Assembly: GCF_000613725.1 (NCBI RefSeq)
Contig: NZ_BAJN01000010.1
Location: 1-64,000, forward strand
Direction: 5' to 3'
DNA: 64,000 nt
Source of the DNA: Hoylesella pleuritidis JCM 14110
GTDB taxonomy: Bacteria > Bacteroidota > Bacteroidia > Bacteroidales > Bacteroidaceae
Below, piece after piece: positions 25,959 through 36,777 of the stretch; positions within the stretch are counted from its first letter, which is position 1, and every line of letters begins with the position of its first letter. The position numbers and the translations under genes were made by a program. The notes under the pieces are model-generated. The model saw only the letters and a program-made list of their open reading frames with translations, ran no database searches and was not told the DNA's origin.

Positions 25959-27499
25959 TTACATAAACGGTAACCAATAAGCTTTCTGTCGAATAACGGT
26001 ATTGATCACCTTGCCGTCCTTTTCTTTCATTGCGCTTTGAGGCACAGGGAGTACCAATGCACCGTTGATGATATCCTGACGAGTGAGCATTCGGAATTTG
26101 CCTTGCAGTTCGGTGGAGATGTAGTTGTTACGAATAATATCGAAATATCTCGTATCTGTCTCTCCGATAAATTCCTTTTCACGTTCCCGGAAAATAACTT
26201 TCGCAAGATCATCGGTCTCTGTTGAGGCTCCGAATAACGGTGCCTGAGCGCGTGATCGGATGATATTCAGGTCTGCAATAGCTTGCGACTTGTTTCCTAA
26301 TTTAGCATTACACTCGGCGCGAAGAAGGTAAATATCGCTAAGCGCCAGTATACATAGTCGGCATTTAAACTGCGAAAACTCTTACCGCTGGGTGCATATT
26401 GGTCGGCATCATACACGCTTTTACGGAACTTATAGAGCAAAGCGTAATCGTGATTATCCACAACGTGGAGGCTGTCTATCTTATAAAAGAACGCTTTCAG
26501 ACGTAAGTCATCAGACGAATACATTCCCTTTACAGTGCTCTTGTATATCCGAAAACCAGTTTCCGACACAATATCGCCGAGCAAAGAAGTCTCTTTCACA
26601 GGCCAACTGACAAATTGCGACGCAATGCGATTAGGCGTAACGGCATAAGTAGAACGGTTGATGTCATAGACGATTGTGAAGATTGCTTCAGGATTTACAC
26701 GTGAAGGGTCGGACAGGTATGTACATAACTCCTCGGGATTGGCGCACAACTGATAGGGCCCTACTTGTCTGCTGATGATCATTGAGGCATATTCCACAGA
26801 CTTACGATAAGCTTCTTGTGCATCACCTTTTAGTTTATAGAGGTCTATCACACTGCCTTTCCACGCATAAAGATGGGCCAACAGCGCAGCACAAGCGCCT
26901 TTTGAAGCATATTGCTTATTAACAATGATATTACCGTTGATATCTTTCAACTGACCGTAAATGGGCAGAATGTCGAACGCTTTCTGTGCGTGCTCAATGG
27001 CAGTATTGATGACTTGCATTTGGGGAGATGTTCCATAGGCTGCGATTGTTTTTGAATCGATGGGGATAGGCACGTCTCCGTAACGCTGAACAAGTACTAA
27101 ATAAGCCAATCCAAGGCCGAATTCGGCTTGTCCTACGTGAAAGTTGCGACGCTCCTGACTAAGTCCTGCTGTCCGATGGATATTATCAAGCAAGAGATTG
27201 CATTCAAATACCAAGTCGTAAAGGCCTTTCCAGTCTTGTACATCGATGACAGACTTTGGATTCCATTGTCTTACTTGTTCGCCTTCTTTAAGTTCGTCGG
27301 CTTTTATCCCGGCAGTAATAAAGACTTGATTTTCAGGTACTGCTGAGTTGATGAAGAACTGAATGGACGACGTTGTGGCGTTAAGTTCTGTCTCGGTATT
27401 GAACGAATTGGTGTAAGTCAGTCCGTTCTCGGGTTCTATATCGAGGTTGCACGATGTGCAAGCGATGCACAAGGCGCAGGCAATCAAATACTGTTTCAT
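25959..27499 (-). CDS. SusD/RagB-family lipoprotein, split by a frameshift
   Basis: The frame from 27499 gives a lipoprotein start (MKQYLIACALCIACTSC) and SusD helices, but ends at 26297 in a false tail after YVYWRLA. One base added near 26336-26341 restores DIYLLRAECNAKLGNKSQA, then IIRSRAQAP, FREREKEFIGETDTRYFDII and a final part ending QKAYWLPFM with stop TAA at 25959. These are the standard C-terminal SusD features, and the joined length of about 513 residues is normal. The C-terminal 120 codons have no ATG-initiated ORF and are easily missed. The partner is the STN-SusC gene 5 bp upstream. The ligand is unknown. The peptidase and thioredoxin genes downstream favour peptides over glycans. 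Confidence 0.88.
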
Positions 27500-27504
27500 T
27501 TGTC

Positions 27505-30500
27505 TTAGAATTTAAAATTGACACCGAATGTTATCTTACGATTAAGCGGATACTGGTCGCCGAGGTCCTTTCCGGTATATGGATTGATGACCTCAGGGTC
27601 TACTCCGGAGTAGTTAGAGAGTAAAAACAGATTCTCACCAGACAAATATACGTTGATGTCTTTGATAAAGAAAGACTTCAGCCACTGCTTAGGCAAGGTA
27701 TATCCGACGGTCAACTGTTTGAGGCGTAAGAAGCTGATGGTCTCGATATTACTGTCGATATCGCCGTCAAACTGCCCGATATAACCTTGATCTGCAAATT
27801 CCAAAGAAGGATAGTCAGCCTTATCGCCCGGACGAGTCCAGAACTTTTTCTTTCGATAATCATTCATCATAACACCGAATTCCTTTGTAAACGAGAAGGC
27901 AGAGTTCTTTACCATATTCATTACTTTGCGTTTCAAGGTGAATCCGAAGAGTGCATCTACAGTGAAACCGTTCCATTGCAACGAGCTGAAAATACCTCCG
28001 TAAGCCATCGGAAGCGTGCTTCCCGCATAGTATCTGTCCTCAGAATCGATCTTTCCATCCATATTCTGGTCCTTGATTCGGCGCCCACCCACGCGTAATG
28101 GATAGTTCTCCGAACCGAAATAAAGCGGTGTCCGCTTGCCCTGCATATTATAATAATAAGGTATCTCGGACTCATTCTGCACGATGCCTTCATCTTTATA
28201 GGTATAGATTCCGTATATCGAACGCCCTAAAACCTTATCTGGCAGATCTTCATTACCGTAAGATTTGCGGAACATATTGCGGTTGTGGGAGATATTGAAG
28301 CCCAACGTCCACCTCAGTTTGTCGTTACGAATGATGTCGCCCTGCACCTCTAACTCGATACCTTCGTTGGAAAGAGCCGACGAATTATTCCAAACCTTAT
28401 CAGTAAGGAAGAAGTTTCCTGGCAGCGGGGTCTGCATCAGAAGTGCGTAAGAGTATTTATAATAATAGTCAAGTTTTACTTTCAGCCGATAGTCTAATAG
28501 CTGAAGATCGAGTCCGATGTCGTATTGGTCACTCTTTTCCCACGTTAGTTTATTGTTCGCCATAAACGAAGGGATAAGTCCTAAACTGCCTAAGAAAGTG
28601 TTAGCTTCCGACATTACGCCTAAAGCTAAGTATGCTTCTTGAAACTTCTGACCTGATTTACCCCACGAAGCACGCAGCTTTCCAAAGCTCAACCACCATA
28701 GATTCTTCATAAACGGTTCCTCACTGAATGCCCAACCGAGACCTACCGAGGGAAAGGTCCCCCATCGAACGTCGCTTCCGAAGACAGAAGAACCGTCTGA
28801 ACGAACAGAGAACTCGCCCAGATAACGCTTCTTATAATTATATGCCAAACGGCCTAAATAACTCATCATAGCTTGCTCTTCCTTATTGGTCAGCAGCGAT
28901 TGTAAGGCTTCTATCGTACCCGACGGATTTTTCCAAAGCTGCGGCCATCCTTCGCCTGCATAGCGGATGCGATTTGTAGGGCCACCTTTTGCAGATCCGG
29001 ACATTGTTTGAAGCAGGTCGTGATTATAGGTAATACCGGTCATTGCTTCAAAGTTGTGCTGTCCGTTGATGTCGAATTTGTATGTAAGAAGATTCTCGGC
29101 TTGCAGCATTGTCATAGCAACATTAGAGGCATTAATCTCCGAGAGCCGATTCTGTGTGAGATAATTGGGCGTGAAAGTGTATGAACGCGTGAAATAATGA
29201 TCCAATGCAACCGTGGAGGAAAACTTCAAACCTTTCAGAATCTGATAGTTCAGTCCGAGATTGATACGTATGTTATAATTGGAGTTCTCGCGATGAACGT
29301 CGCGCAGTCTTCTTAAAGCCTCTTGCTCGGCAATGGATCCTCGGCCCGGCAACAGCGTCGAAGTACTCTTCGGGTCGAATGTCAATCCTTGGATTTTACC
29401 TTGATCTGCCCCTGCATTTTTATTGGTATAGGCCATATTCAAACGCACGAACATATCGAGCGAAGGTGAGAGTCGCACGTCAAGATTAGATAAAAGACTG
29501 AGCCGACGGAAGCTGGAGCTGATCATAATACCCTTTTCATCATACACACCTGCATTGACCAGATAACGCACATTGTCGGTTCCGCCCGACAGTTGGGCAT
29601 CTGCTTTCGTGATGCGTCCTACTCGGAAAGCATACTTCCACCAGTTAGTGCGATTGTTATAAAAGGTATTCAGGGAGTCCTGCACAACGCCGGGAAGACC
29701 CGAATTGTTGTCAAGTACCTTACCGTTACGCCAAAAATAATCATAGGCTCCATCATAGTTAGAGTCCCATCCCCACGTATCATTGTGATTCCTGGGTATT
29801 ACCAGTCGGTTAGTTGCCCAATCATAATGGCCTATTCGTTGGTGTTTAGCTAAGAGAGAAGCAAAGTCTCGCTCGCCCTTTCCTGATATTTGGAGAGGCG
29901 TAGCAGGCAACCACGACAGCGTTTGAGATACATCTATGCTTAACTTCGACTTACCATTGTGTCCTTTTTTGGTTGTAATCAGAATCACACCATTAGATGC
30001 CCGCGAGCCGTAAAGCGATGCCGAAGCGGCATCTTTAAGCACTTCCACCGACTCAATGGTCGACGGATCGAGACCTGCCAGCGTGTTGATACCGCCCGTT
30101 CGGGTAGAGGTGGTGGAGACAACAGGCACTCCGTCGACTACGAACAGCGGCGAACCATCGTTTACTCCTTGCTGGTTGAGTGAGTTATAACCGCGAATGG
30201 TGATTTGCGAACCGCCTCCGCCCGGTGTTCCCGATAGGTTGGTAATCTCCACACCGGCCATTCGGCTTTGCAACAAAGTCTCGATGCTCGAGTTAGGCAT
30301 CTTTTGCAGTTGGTCGGATTTTACCGAAGAGATAGCTCCGACAAGTTCTCTTGTATTACGTTTACCATAAGCAATCACTGAGACTTCACCCAAAGTATGG
30401 GCTGTTTCTGTCAAAACGATGTTCAAAGATTTATCCGCATTGAAAGCCACCGACTTCGTTGCGAAACCTATGCAAGATACCGTGAGCTCGCCGTTGCGTT

Positions 30501-30993
30501 TGTCCGTCTTCAGCGTAAACCGCCCTTCGGCATCCGTCGTGATACCCGTCTTAGTGCCTTTAATCTGAATTGTGGCAAAAGGAATCGTCGTTCCGTTGCG
30601 TTCTTTCACGACACCGGTAATCTGATAGTTGCCCGACTGTCGGCTATCCAACTTGAAAACTTTGATTTCCTTACCGCTCACACTGTAAGTAAACGGCGTG
30701 TGCGAAAGCAACTGTTGGGTGGCTTGAATCACTGTAACATTGTCAAACGAGACTGTTAATGTCGTGGCATAGGTTTTCACTTCATCTGAACAGTTTACCG
30801 TATAACCGTCTTGGCGCGCAATAACATCCAAGATTTCGGTCACGGTTTTGTCCTTGAAAGAAAGCGATACGGTCTTGTTCGCCGTCTGCGCATTGACGTT
30901 GAGCGTGAACGCAAAGGTCAGGCAAAAGGCGAATTTCAAGATTTTGAGCGGCAACTCACGTGTAGTCGCAGCAGATCTCATTGATTTTCTCAT
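27505..30993 (-). CDS. SusC/RagA TonB-dependent transporter with STN signalling domain
   Basis: The 1162-residue protein has a signal peptide (FAFCLTFAFTLNVNAQ), an STN domain (about 42-110, VSLSFKDKTVTEILDVIARQ), a CarboxypepD_reg-like domain (about 122-205), a plug (VLKDAASASLYGSRASNGVI) and a barrel ending GVNFKF. The STN domain of such receptors contacts a FecR anti-sigma factor in the periplasm, so transport can report ligand to an ECF sigma. The only complete sigma/FecR pair close by is the divergent one at 31692-33555, which has its own STN-SusC. This gene heads an operon with susD, a fasciclin lipoprotein, a small lipoprotein, a thioredoxin-like protein and an M16 peptidase. Confidence 0.94.
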   Translation of the reverse strand: MRKSMRSAATTRELPLKILKFAFCLTFAFTLNVNAQTANKTVSLSFKDKTVTEILDVIARQDGYTVNCSDEVKTYATTLTVSFDNVTVIQATQQLLSHTPFTYSVSGKEIKVFKLDSRQSGNYQITGVVKERNGTTIPFATIQIKGTKTGITTDAEGRFTLKTDKRNGELTVSCIGFATKSVAFNADKSLNIVLTETAHTLGEVSVIAYGKRNTRELVGAISSVKSDQLQKMPNSSIETLLQSRMAGVEITNLSGTPGGGGSQITIRGYNSLNQQGVNDGSPLFVVDGVPVVSTTSTRTGGINTLAGLDPSTIESVEVLKDAASASLYGSRASNGVILITTKKGHNGKSKLSIDVSQTLSWLPATPLQISGKGERDFASLLAKHQRIGHYDWATNRLVIPRNHNDTWGWDSNYDGAYDYFWRNGKVLDNNSGLPGVVQDSLNTFYNNRTNWWKYAFRVGRITKADAQLSGGTDNVRYLVNAGVYDEKGIMISSSFRRLSLLSNLDVRLSPSLDMFVRLNMAYTNKNAGADQGKIQGLTFDPKSTSTLLPGRGSIAEQEALRRLRDVHRENSNYNIRINLGLNYQILKGLKFSSTVALDHYFTRSYTFTPNYLTQNRLSEINASNVAMTMLQAENLLTYKFDINGQHNFEAMTGITYNHDLLQTMSGSAKGGPTNRIRYAGEGWPQLWKNPSGTIEALQSLLTNKEEQAMMSYLGRLAYNYKKRYLGEFSVRSDGSSVFGSDVRWGTFPSVGLGWAFSEEPFMKNLWWLSFGKLRASWGKSGQKFQEAYLALGVMSEANTFLGSLGLIPSFMANNKLTWEKSDQYDIGLDLQLLDYRLKVKLDYYYKYSYALLMQTPLPGNFFLTDKVWNNSSALSNEGIELEVQGDIIRNDKLRWTLGFNISHNRNMFRKSYGNEDLPDKVLGRSIYGIYTYKDEGIVQNESEIPYYYNMQGKRTPLYFGSENYPLRVGGRRIKDQNMDGKIDSEDRYYAGSTLPMAYGGIFSSLQWNGFTVDALFGFTLKRKVMNMVKNSAFSFTKEFGVMMNDYRKKKFWTRPGDKADYPSLEFADQGYIGQFDGDIDSNIETISFLRLKQLTVGYTLPKQWLKSFFIKDINVYLSGENLFLLSNYSGVDPEVINPYTGKDLGDQYPLNRKITFGVNFKF

Positions 30994-31105
30994 ATCTGTG
31001 TCATTAAGTTTTGTCCCATATTTCGTGGTATTGGGATGTGGCTCGGCATATTTTTTCTGCCCAATTACAACAAAATTATTTGGGATGTTATATTAAAGTC
31101 GGCGA

Positions 31106-31113
31106 CAAAAATA
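31106..31113 (-). promoter_or_regulatory. Putative -7 element of the STN-SusC operon
   Basis: TATTTTTG on the minus strand, about 113 bp before the susC start. The -33 box is not evident. Confidence 0.45.
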
Positions 31114-31379
31114 CAAATAAAATTTTAAAACGAGTACGTTTTGTATATATTTTGCGCATAAATTGTTCTTTATTTCTCTATAATTCGTCATCTCGTGACG
31201 AAAGGAAACTCTGAGGTTCACATAAACTGACCCTGCGTTTTGAATTAAAGAAAGGAAAATCTCTGTAAATAATAAAAATCATTAAGAAGCTGTTTGGTCT
31301 GTCGTTAAATACCTCTCACAGAACAGATTGTTACCTCTTTGATACTACCGGTATGTCATTGAAAATCAATGGAAAACAA

Positions 31380-31510
31380 CTCGTCTTATGGGGAGTATCG
31401 AATCGCTTGCCATTTAATCGTTAATCGTCGTGCGTTTAACTGTTAGTTAGCCGATGAAATGCCGTTAAACGTATGGCAATTAACAGTTAGTTACAACAGA
31501 AAGTGTAACG
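31380..31510. repeat. 22-bp brick array A (TTAACnGTTAA family)
   Basis: TTTAATCGTTAAT at 31413 and TTTAACTGTTAGT at 31435 are 22 bp apart, followed by units in the other orientation (GTTAAACG about 31464, AATTAACAGTTAG about 31478). A terminal-module-like CATTGAAAATCAATGG lies at about 31357-31372, on the opposite side from arrays B and C, so the array is inserted in reverse. It lies in the 700-bp region between divergent susC and ECF sigma genes. Confidence 0.7.
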
Positions 31511-31640
31511 GTTTGTGAATCAGACCAATTCAAAAATATTCAGAAAATATTTTCTTTGTCTGAGCGTTTCGGTTGCAAATTGATATCCCTTAATAAAAGA
31601 TTTACAAATTTTGAACGGTTAAATTTTAATCTTTTAGTCC

Positions 31641-31672
31641 TTGATGGAATCCGGAATTAAATTGTATCTTTG
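31641..31672 (+). promoter_or_regulatory. Promoter of the ECF sigma operon
   Basis: TTG at 31641-31643 and TATCTTTG at 31665-31672, with near-standard spacing, match the primary-sigma promoter of Bacteroidetes. The ATG follows after 19 bp. The sigma gene thus seems to have constitutive expression. Confidence 0.7.
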
Positions 31673-31691
31673 CTGAAAGAAAAACAAAACA

Positions 31692-32234
31692 ATGATAAGA
31701 GGTAAAACGGCAAGAACCGGATCAGTATTCTTGGAAAGAGAGTTTGCAACTTTCTTCAAAGAAAACTACTCTCGTCTCTATTATTATGCACTTCATTTCA
31801 TCCCCGATCCCGAGGTTTGCAAGGATATCGTCAGCGATTCTTTCCATTTTATGTGGGAACGAATCGCCGATTTCAAGAAAGAAACGGCATTGACTTATAT
31901 GTATACTCATGTCTGTCATCTCTGTATCGACCATATAAGAAAAGCGAAAATCAGAAAGAATCATATTCATTCATATTTGTCTCTGATACAAGAACAGAAC
32001 TCTGATGCGCATCAAGAGAGCGAAGAGCGAATAAAAATGATAATGGCTATTATCGATAAACTTCCTCCGCTCACACAGAAAGTAATGGAACTATGTTATA
32101 TAGAGAAAAAGAGATATAGAGAAACCGCAGAGATTCTTGGGCTTTCTGAAAGCGGAGTCCGAAAACATATAATGAAAGGTTTAGATACGATTCGGAAACA
32201 TTTTTCTGTCAGATACAAAAAAGGTGGGTATTAA
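31692..32234 (+). CDS. ECF RNA polymerase sigma factor (Bacteroidetes SusC-linked type)
   Basis: The 180-residue protein has sigma-70 region 2 (YSRLYYYALHFIPDPEVCKD, then FHFMWERIADF) and region 4 (LPPLTQKVMELCYIEKKRYRE with helix-turn-helix ETAEILGLSESGVRKHIMKG). This layout belongs to the ECF group expanded in Bacteroidetes and partnered with FecR and STN-SusC proteins. When the SusC receptor binds ligand, FecR would release the sigma to transcribe the operon. The gene is followed by fecR after 40 bp, then susC and susD. Codon use is AT-rich through this whole plus-strand operon, unlike the glycan locus and housekeeping genes around it. Confidence 0.93.
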   Translation: MIRGKTARTGSVFLEREFATFFKENYSRLYYYALHFIPDPEVCKDIVSDSFHFMWERIADFKKETALTYMYTHVCHLCIDHIRKAKIRKNHIHSYLSLIQEQNSDAHQESEERIKMIMAIIDKLPPLTQKVMELCYIEKKRYRETAEILGLSESGVRKHIMKGLDTIRKHFSVRYKKGGY

Positions 32235-32274
32235 AGTGGCAGTAAGTTCGTAGTAAATAAATAAAGATTGCTTT

Positions 32275-33555
32275 ATGAACAAAGATTCAAATAAAAATAA
32301 TCAACCAATAGATTCGCACGTCGAACTTTTGCATTATGAGTGTGAGCAGGCCTTGTTGCGTCGTCGTTTTGAGGAGCCTTTGATAGAGGAAGAGTGGCGG
32401 AAATGGAAGAAGCAGAATTTGCAAAAGAAAAGAAAGAAGAATCAAGTGGCTATGTTTGTCTTTCTTCTTTCTGCTGCAGCTGCTGCGATAATATGTATTT
32501 TCTTGTTGTATCCGTTCTTGAAAATAAACGAATCGGTCGTGATGAAGACTATATATACAGCAAAAAAAGACATAAATACGATCTCAGTGGATGAATATAC
32601 AGAAAACGGACACATCGACAAAAAGATAACTATTTATAAAGAGAAACAACAGACAAAATTAGAAAACGGTGCTATTTTATCATCACAGGTGGCAGATTAT
32701 TCGAATCTACAAGTCGGAACAGCCAAAACAAATATAGTAACGATTCCGCGAGGACAGACTTATAAAATGTTATTGAATGACGGAACCGAAGTTTATATGA
32801 ATGCAGATAGTCGTTTGGTATATCCGACTTATTTCTGTGGAAAAGAAAGAGTCGTGAGACTTCGAGGCGAGGCTTATTTTAAAGTCAGACCTGATAAAGA
32901 TAGACCGTTTATTGTTTTTACGGATAAAACAAAGATTTCGGTATTGGGAACCGAATTTAATGTCAGATCTTATGAAGATTCAAGTGAACATATAACCTTA
33001 ATTCGCGGATCAGTAAAAGTTCGGATCCCTGAAATAGAGAAAGAAATTCTGCTCACACCGGGTAAAGATATTGCTTATGCGGATAGAAAATATGAAATCA
33101 GAAATGTTGATACCGGCCTTTATACACAATGGAAAGATGGGTATTTTTATTTTGATGATGTTTATTTGGCCGATATTTTAAAAGAACTCGGTTATTGGTA
33201 TAATGTGACGATTGAGATGGAAGAGGTGCCTTCTCTTCGGAAACTGAAACTGCATTTTGTGGCAGATAGAGGTGAAACAATCGGTCGGATTATTGATAAT
33301 TTGAATGCTTTCAACAGTTTTATTATCTATTGGGATCGGGGAAAGAGAAAGTTAATTGTACGAAAAAAAATAATAAATCATAGGGACTATATAGATACTG
33401 TCTTCGTAGTACAGACAATGATATCTAAAATTATACCTTATGGAGAACTTTTTAATGAAAAAGAGAAGAGTATTTCCCCAAATATTCCTATCTTTATTGA
33501 TCTTCTTTGGAGGAGCGATTCCCGATGGCGTTTTTGCTCAAAATGCAAAAACTAA
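32275..33555 (+). CDS. FecR-family anti-sigma factor
   Basis: The protein has a cytoplasmic N-terminus, one membrane segment (about residues 60-82, VAMFVFLLSAAAAAIICIFL) and a periplasmic FecR domain (TIPRGQTYKMLLNDGTEVYM, RLRGEAYFKVRPDKDRPF, VLGTEFNVRSY), then the C-terminal domain DUF4974 (LADILKELGYWYNVTIEM). It would hold the ECF sigma until the STN domain of SusC signals. The frame runs 116 bp into the susC gene, which is unusual. A run of eight A at 33363-33370 precedes the extra tail. With seven A the protein would end at once in VRKK, a normal FecR ending, so an extra base here is likely. Confidence 0.9.
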   Translation: MNKDSNKNNQPIDSHVELLHYECEQALLRRRFEEPLIEEEWRKWKKQNLQKKRKKNQVAMFVFLLSAAAAAIICIFLLYPFLKINESVVMKTIYTAKKDINTISVDEYTENGHIDKKITIYKEKQQTKLENGAILSSQVADYSNLQVGTAKTNIVTIPRGQTYKMLLNDGTEVYMNADSRLVYPTYFCGKERVVRLRGEAYFKVRPDKDRPFIVFTDKTKISVLGTEFNVRSYEDSSEHITLIRGSVKVRIPEIEKEILLTPGKDIAYADRKYEIRNVDTGLYTQWKDGYFYFDDVYLADILKELGYWYNVTIEMEEVPSLRKLKLHFVADRGETIGRIIDNLNAFNSFIIYWDRGKRKLIVRKKIINHRDYIDTVFVVQTMISKIIPYGELFNEKEKSISPNIPIFIDLLWRSDSRWRFCSKCKN

Positions 33556-36500
33556 AATCAGTCTTTCGTGTGAGAATGAGCAAATGTCTTCTGTTTTGAA
33601 AAAAGTGGAGGATATCTCGAATTTCAAAATTTTGTTCATTTATAATGAGATACAAAATTTCAAAGTAACGATTAAGTTACAATCTAAGACGATTGAAGAA
33701 GTAATGCAGGCTATCATCACCCCATTTCCGCTGGCCTTTACGATTAAAGGTAAGTATATTACCGTTTCACGTAAAAAAGAGCAAGGAACAAAAGCGATAA
33801 CAGGAACAGTCTGTGATATATACGGTATTCCACTGTTGGGAGTCAACATCCAGACGAATGATAAAAGTATCAGCGGAATAACCGATAAAGATGGACATTT
33901 CAATATTCCTATTCCTGATGAAAAGCAAGTGACGGATGTTACTTTCTCGTATATAGGAATGAAGAAAGTTTCTGTGCACTTTACCGGAGAGCGGCTGTCG
34001 GTCACAATGAAAGACGATGCACAGAAAGTTGGCGAAGTGGTAATTACAGGTATCTTTGATCGGAAAGCGGAAAGTTTCACCGGAGCAGCCACGGTTATCA
34101 ATCAAGAGGAACTGATGAAAAATGGCAGTCAAAATTTATTGCAGAATTTGAAAAACATCGATCCTGGTTTCAAAATTATTGAGAACATAAACTTTGGTTC
34201 AGATCCTAACCGTATGCCTGAAATACAATTACGTGGGCAGCAAGGGATTCCTGACATCAAGGGAACTTATGGTGATAATCCTAATCAGCCGTTATTTATT
34301 TTGGATGGTTTCGAAGCAGATATCACAACTGTATTTGATCTTGATATGAATCGTATTAAGACCGTCGTTTTACTAAAAGATGCCGCTGCAAAGGCCATTT
34401 ATGGTGCCAGAGCAGCCAACGGTGTAGTGGTGATCGAAACGCAGAAACCGCAAGAGGGAAAATTGAGATTTTCATATAAAGGTGACCTTAATATCAGTGC
34501 CCCGGACTTAACCGGTTATAATCTCTGTAATGCACGAGAGAAATATGAAGTGGAAAAAAATAATAGCACAGGACAGGGAAGTTATTTCAAAGAGAAATAC
34601 CTCAATAGCGTGCTGGCTGATATTGAAAGAGGTGTAGATACATACTGGCTTTCTAAACCATTACATACAGGTGTGGGGCAAAGACACTCGCTGTATATGG
34701 AGGGGGGTGACCAACATATACGTTATGGTATTAATTTGCTGTACAATGATGTCAAAGGTGTGATGAGAAAATCGGGCCGTAAGACCTTTACGGGTGGATT
34801 TAATTTCTCTTATAGATACAAAAACTTGCTTTTCCGCAATCTGTTCAATGTCTCGCTGAACCGTGCCGACGATTCGCCCTATGGCTCTTTTTCTTTATAT
34901 ACTAGTTTGAATCCCTATTGGACTCCTTATGATGCAGATGGAAATTTGAAAAAGATAGCAGGTGTTATCGGGGGGGCGGACTGATGGAAATCCCGATAGG
35001 GAATCCGTTATGGGATGCACAAATCGGTACTAAGAATTTTAGCAAATATACCGAATTGACAAATAACTTTTATATTGAGTGGAATATCTTGGAATATCTG
35101 AAATTAACTGGGCGTATTGGCATATCTCAACGGCAGAATCTTCGAGAAGATTTTTATCCGGCTTCGCACTCACGATTCGCCAGTTACAAGGAGGAACGTT
35201 TCTTTGAAAGGGGTACTTATGATAAAACAGACGGAAAAGCATCTTCTATTCGATCGGATTTGAACGCTAACTATTCATTCTCCTGGCATAAACATCAGTT
35301 TTTTCTGAATGCAGGTTTCAATCTACAACAAAATACGGCGGAAAGTGTTACACTTTCTGTTGTAGGCTTTCCCAATGAACTGATGAACCACATCACTGCG
35401 GGGAAAGAATACCGTCAAAATGCACGTCCTGGTGGTAGTGAAAGTATCAGTAGAGAACTCGGCTTTCTCACAGCAATGAACTATGCCTATGATGATCGAT
35501 ATTTAGCTGACCTTTCTTATCGTGCTACGGGTTCTTCGATGTTTGGGAAAAATAACCGATGGGGGCAATTTTGGTCGGCTGGAATAGGCTGGAATCTGCA
35601 TAAAGAATCTTTTTTGGCTAAGGTAAAATGGCTGAAACTATTCAAACTACGATTGTCCAGTGGTTATACAGGATCTCAAAGATTCAATCCTTATCAAGCA
35701 TTGGCTACATTCGGCTACTATCAAACTCACGCGTATGATAATTGGGTGGGGTCTTATCTATTGGGATTACCTAATGATAATTTAAAATGGCAACGAACAC
35801 AAGATTATAATATAGGATGTGATCTCAATCTGTTGGGGCATTTCAATTTACGTTGTGATTATTATATTCAAGAAACTAAAGATCAACTCTTAGATATGAC
35901 CATACCTCCTTCGATGGGATTTGTTACTTATAAAGAGAATCTCGGAAGCACCCAAAATAAAGGTATGGAGATGAAAGTGAATACGCATATCTTGATGGAT
36001 ACGAAAAATAACCGCTATTTGAGTGCGTTTTTCTCAATTGCCCGAAACTCGAATAAAATCAAAAAAATATCGAAAGCTTTACAAAGTTATAACGATGCTA
36101 ATGATAAGCAGCTTTCGGAAGGAAAATCTAATGAGGTAAAGCGACCACTTCCTCATTATGTAGAGGGGCGGTCGATGACTGCTATCTGGGCTGTTCGTTC
36201 TTTGGGGATAGATCCGATCACAGGAGACGAGATCTTTCTGACAAGAGATGGAAAGACAACAACAGAATGGAATGTCTCTGACCAAGTTGTTTGCGGAGAT
36301 GCAATGCCAAAATATACGGGAAATTTTGGCTTGAATATGGATTATGCGGGATGGTTTTTGAATTTATCGTTTCATTATCGATTAGGCGGACAGGTCTATA
36401 ACCAAACTTTGGTAGACAGAGTAGAAAATGCCAACATCCTGTATAATGTAGATAAACGCATTAATAGTGCCATCTGGAAAAAGCCAGGTGATATAGTAAG

Positions 36501-36756
36501 CTATTCGTACAGCTTATATAAAATGACTAAACCAAGTTCGCGATTCATACAAGATGTGAACGAACTACAGCTCTCATCCTTGAACATTGGCTATGATTTC
36601 AAACATTGCATCTGGATTAAGAGAGTTGGTTTGAAGCGGCTAAAAGTGAGTTTTTATATGGATGATGTATTCCGGGTCTCAAGTGTGAAAGTCGAGCGGG
36701 GATTAGACTATCCCTTTGCACGTACTTATTCTTTTTCTTTACAAACAACTTTTTGA
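33440..36756 (+). CDS. STN-SusC/RagA TonB-dependent transporter, split at a G7 run
   Basis: Frames 33440-34984 and 34984-36756 form one protein of about 1105 residues. The first has a signal peptide (best start MKKRRVFPQ at 33455), an STN domain (KISLSCENEQMSSVLKKVED), a CarboxypepD_reg-like domain (AITGTVCDIYGIPLLGVNIQ) and the plug (VLLKDAAAKAIYGARAANGV). The second holds the rest of the barrel, ending FSLQTTF. The break is at seven G (34970-34976). Eight G would read IGGGGLMEIP and restore the frame. That is either a homopolymer error or a slippage-prone site that switches the receptor on and off. It is the receptor of the upstream sigma/FecR pair. Confidence 0.9.
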
Positions 36757-36777
36757 ATAACTAAATTTTACTGACAA

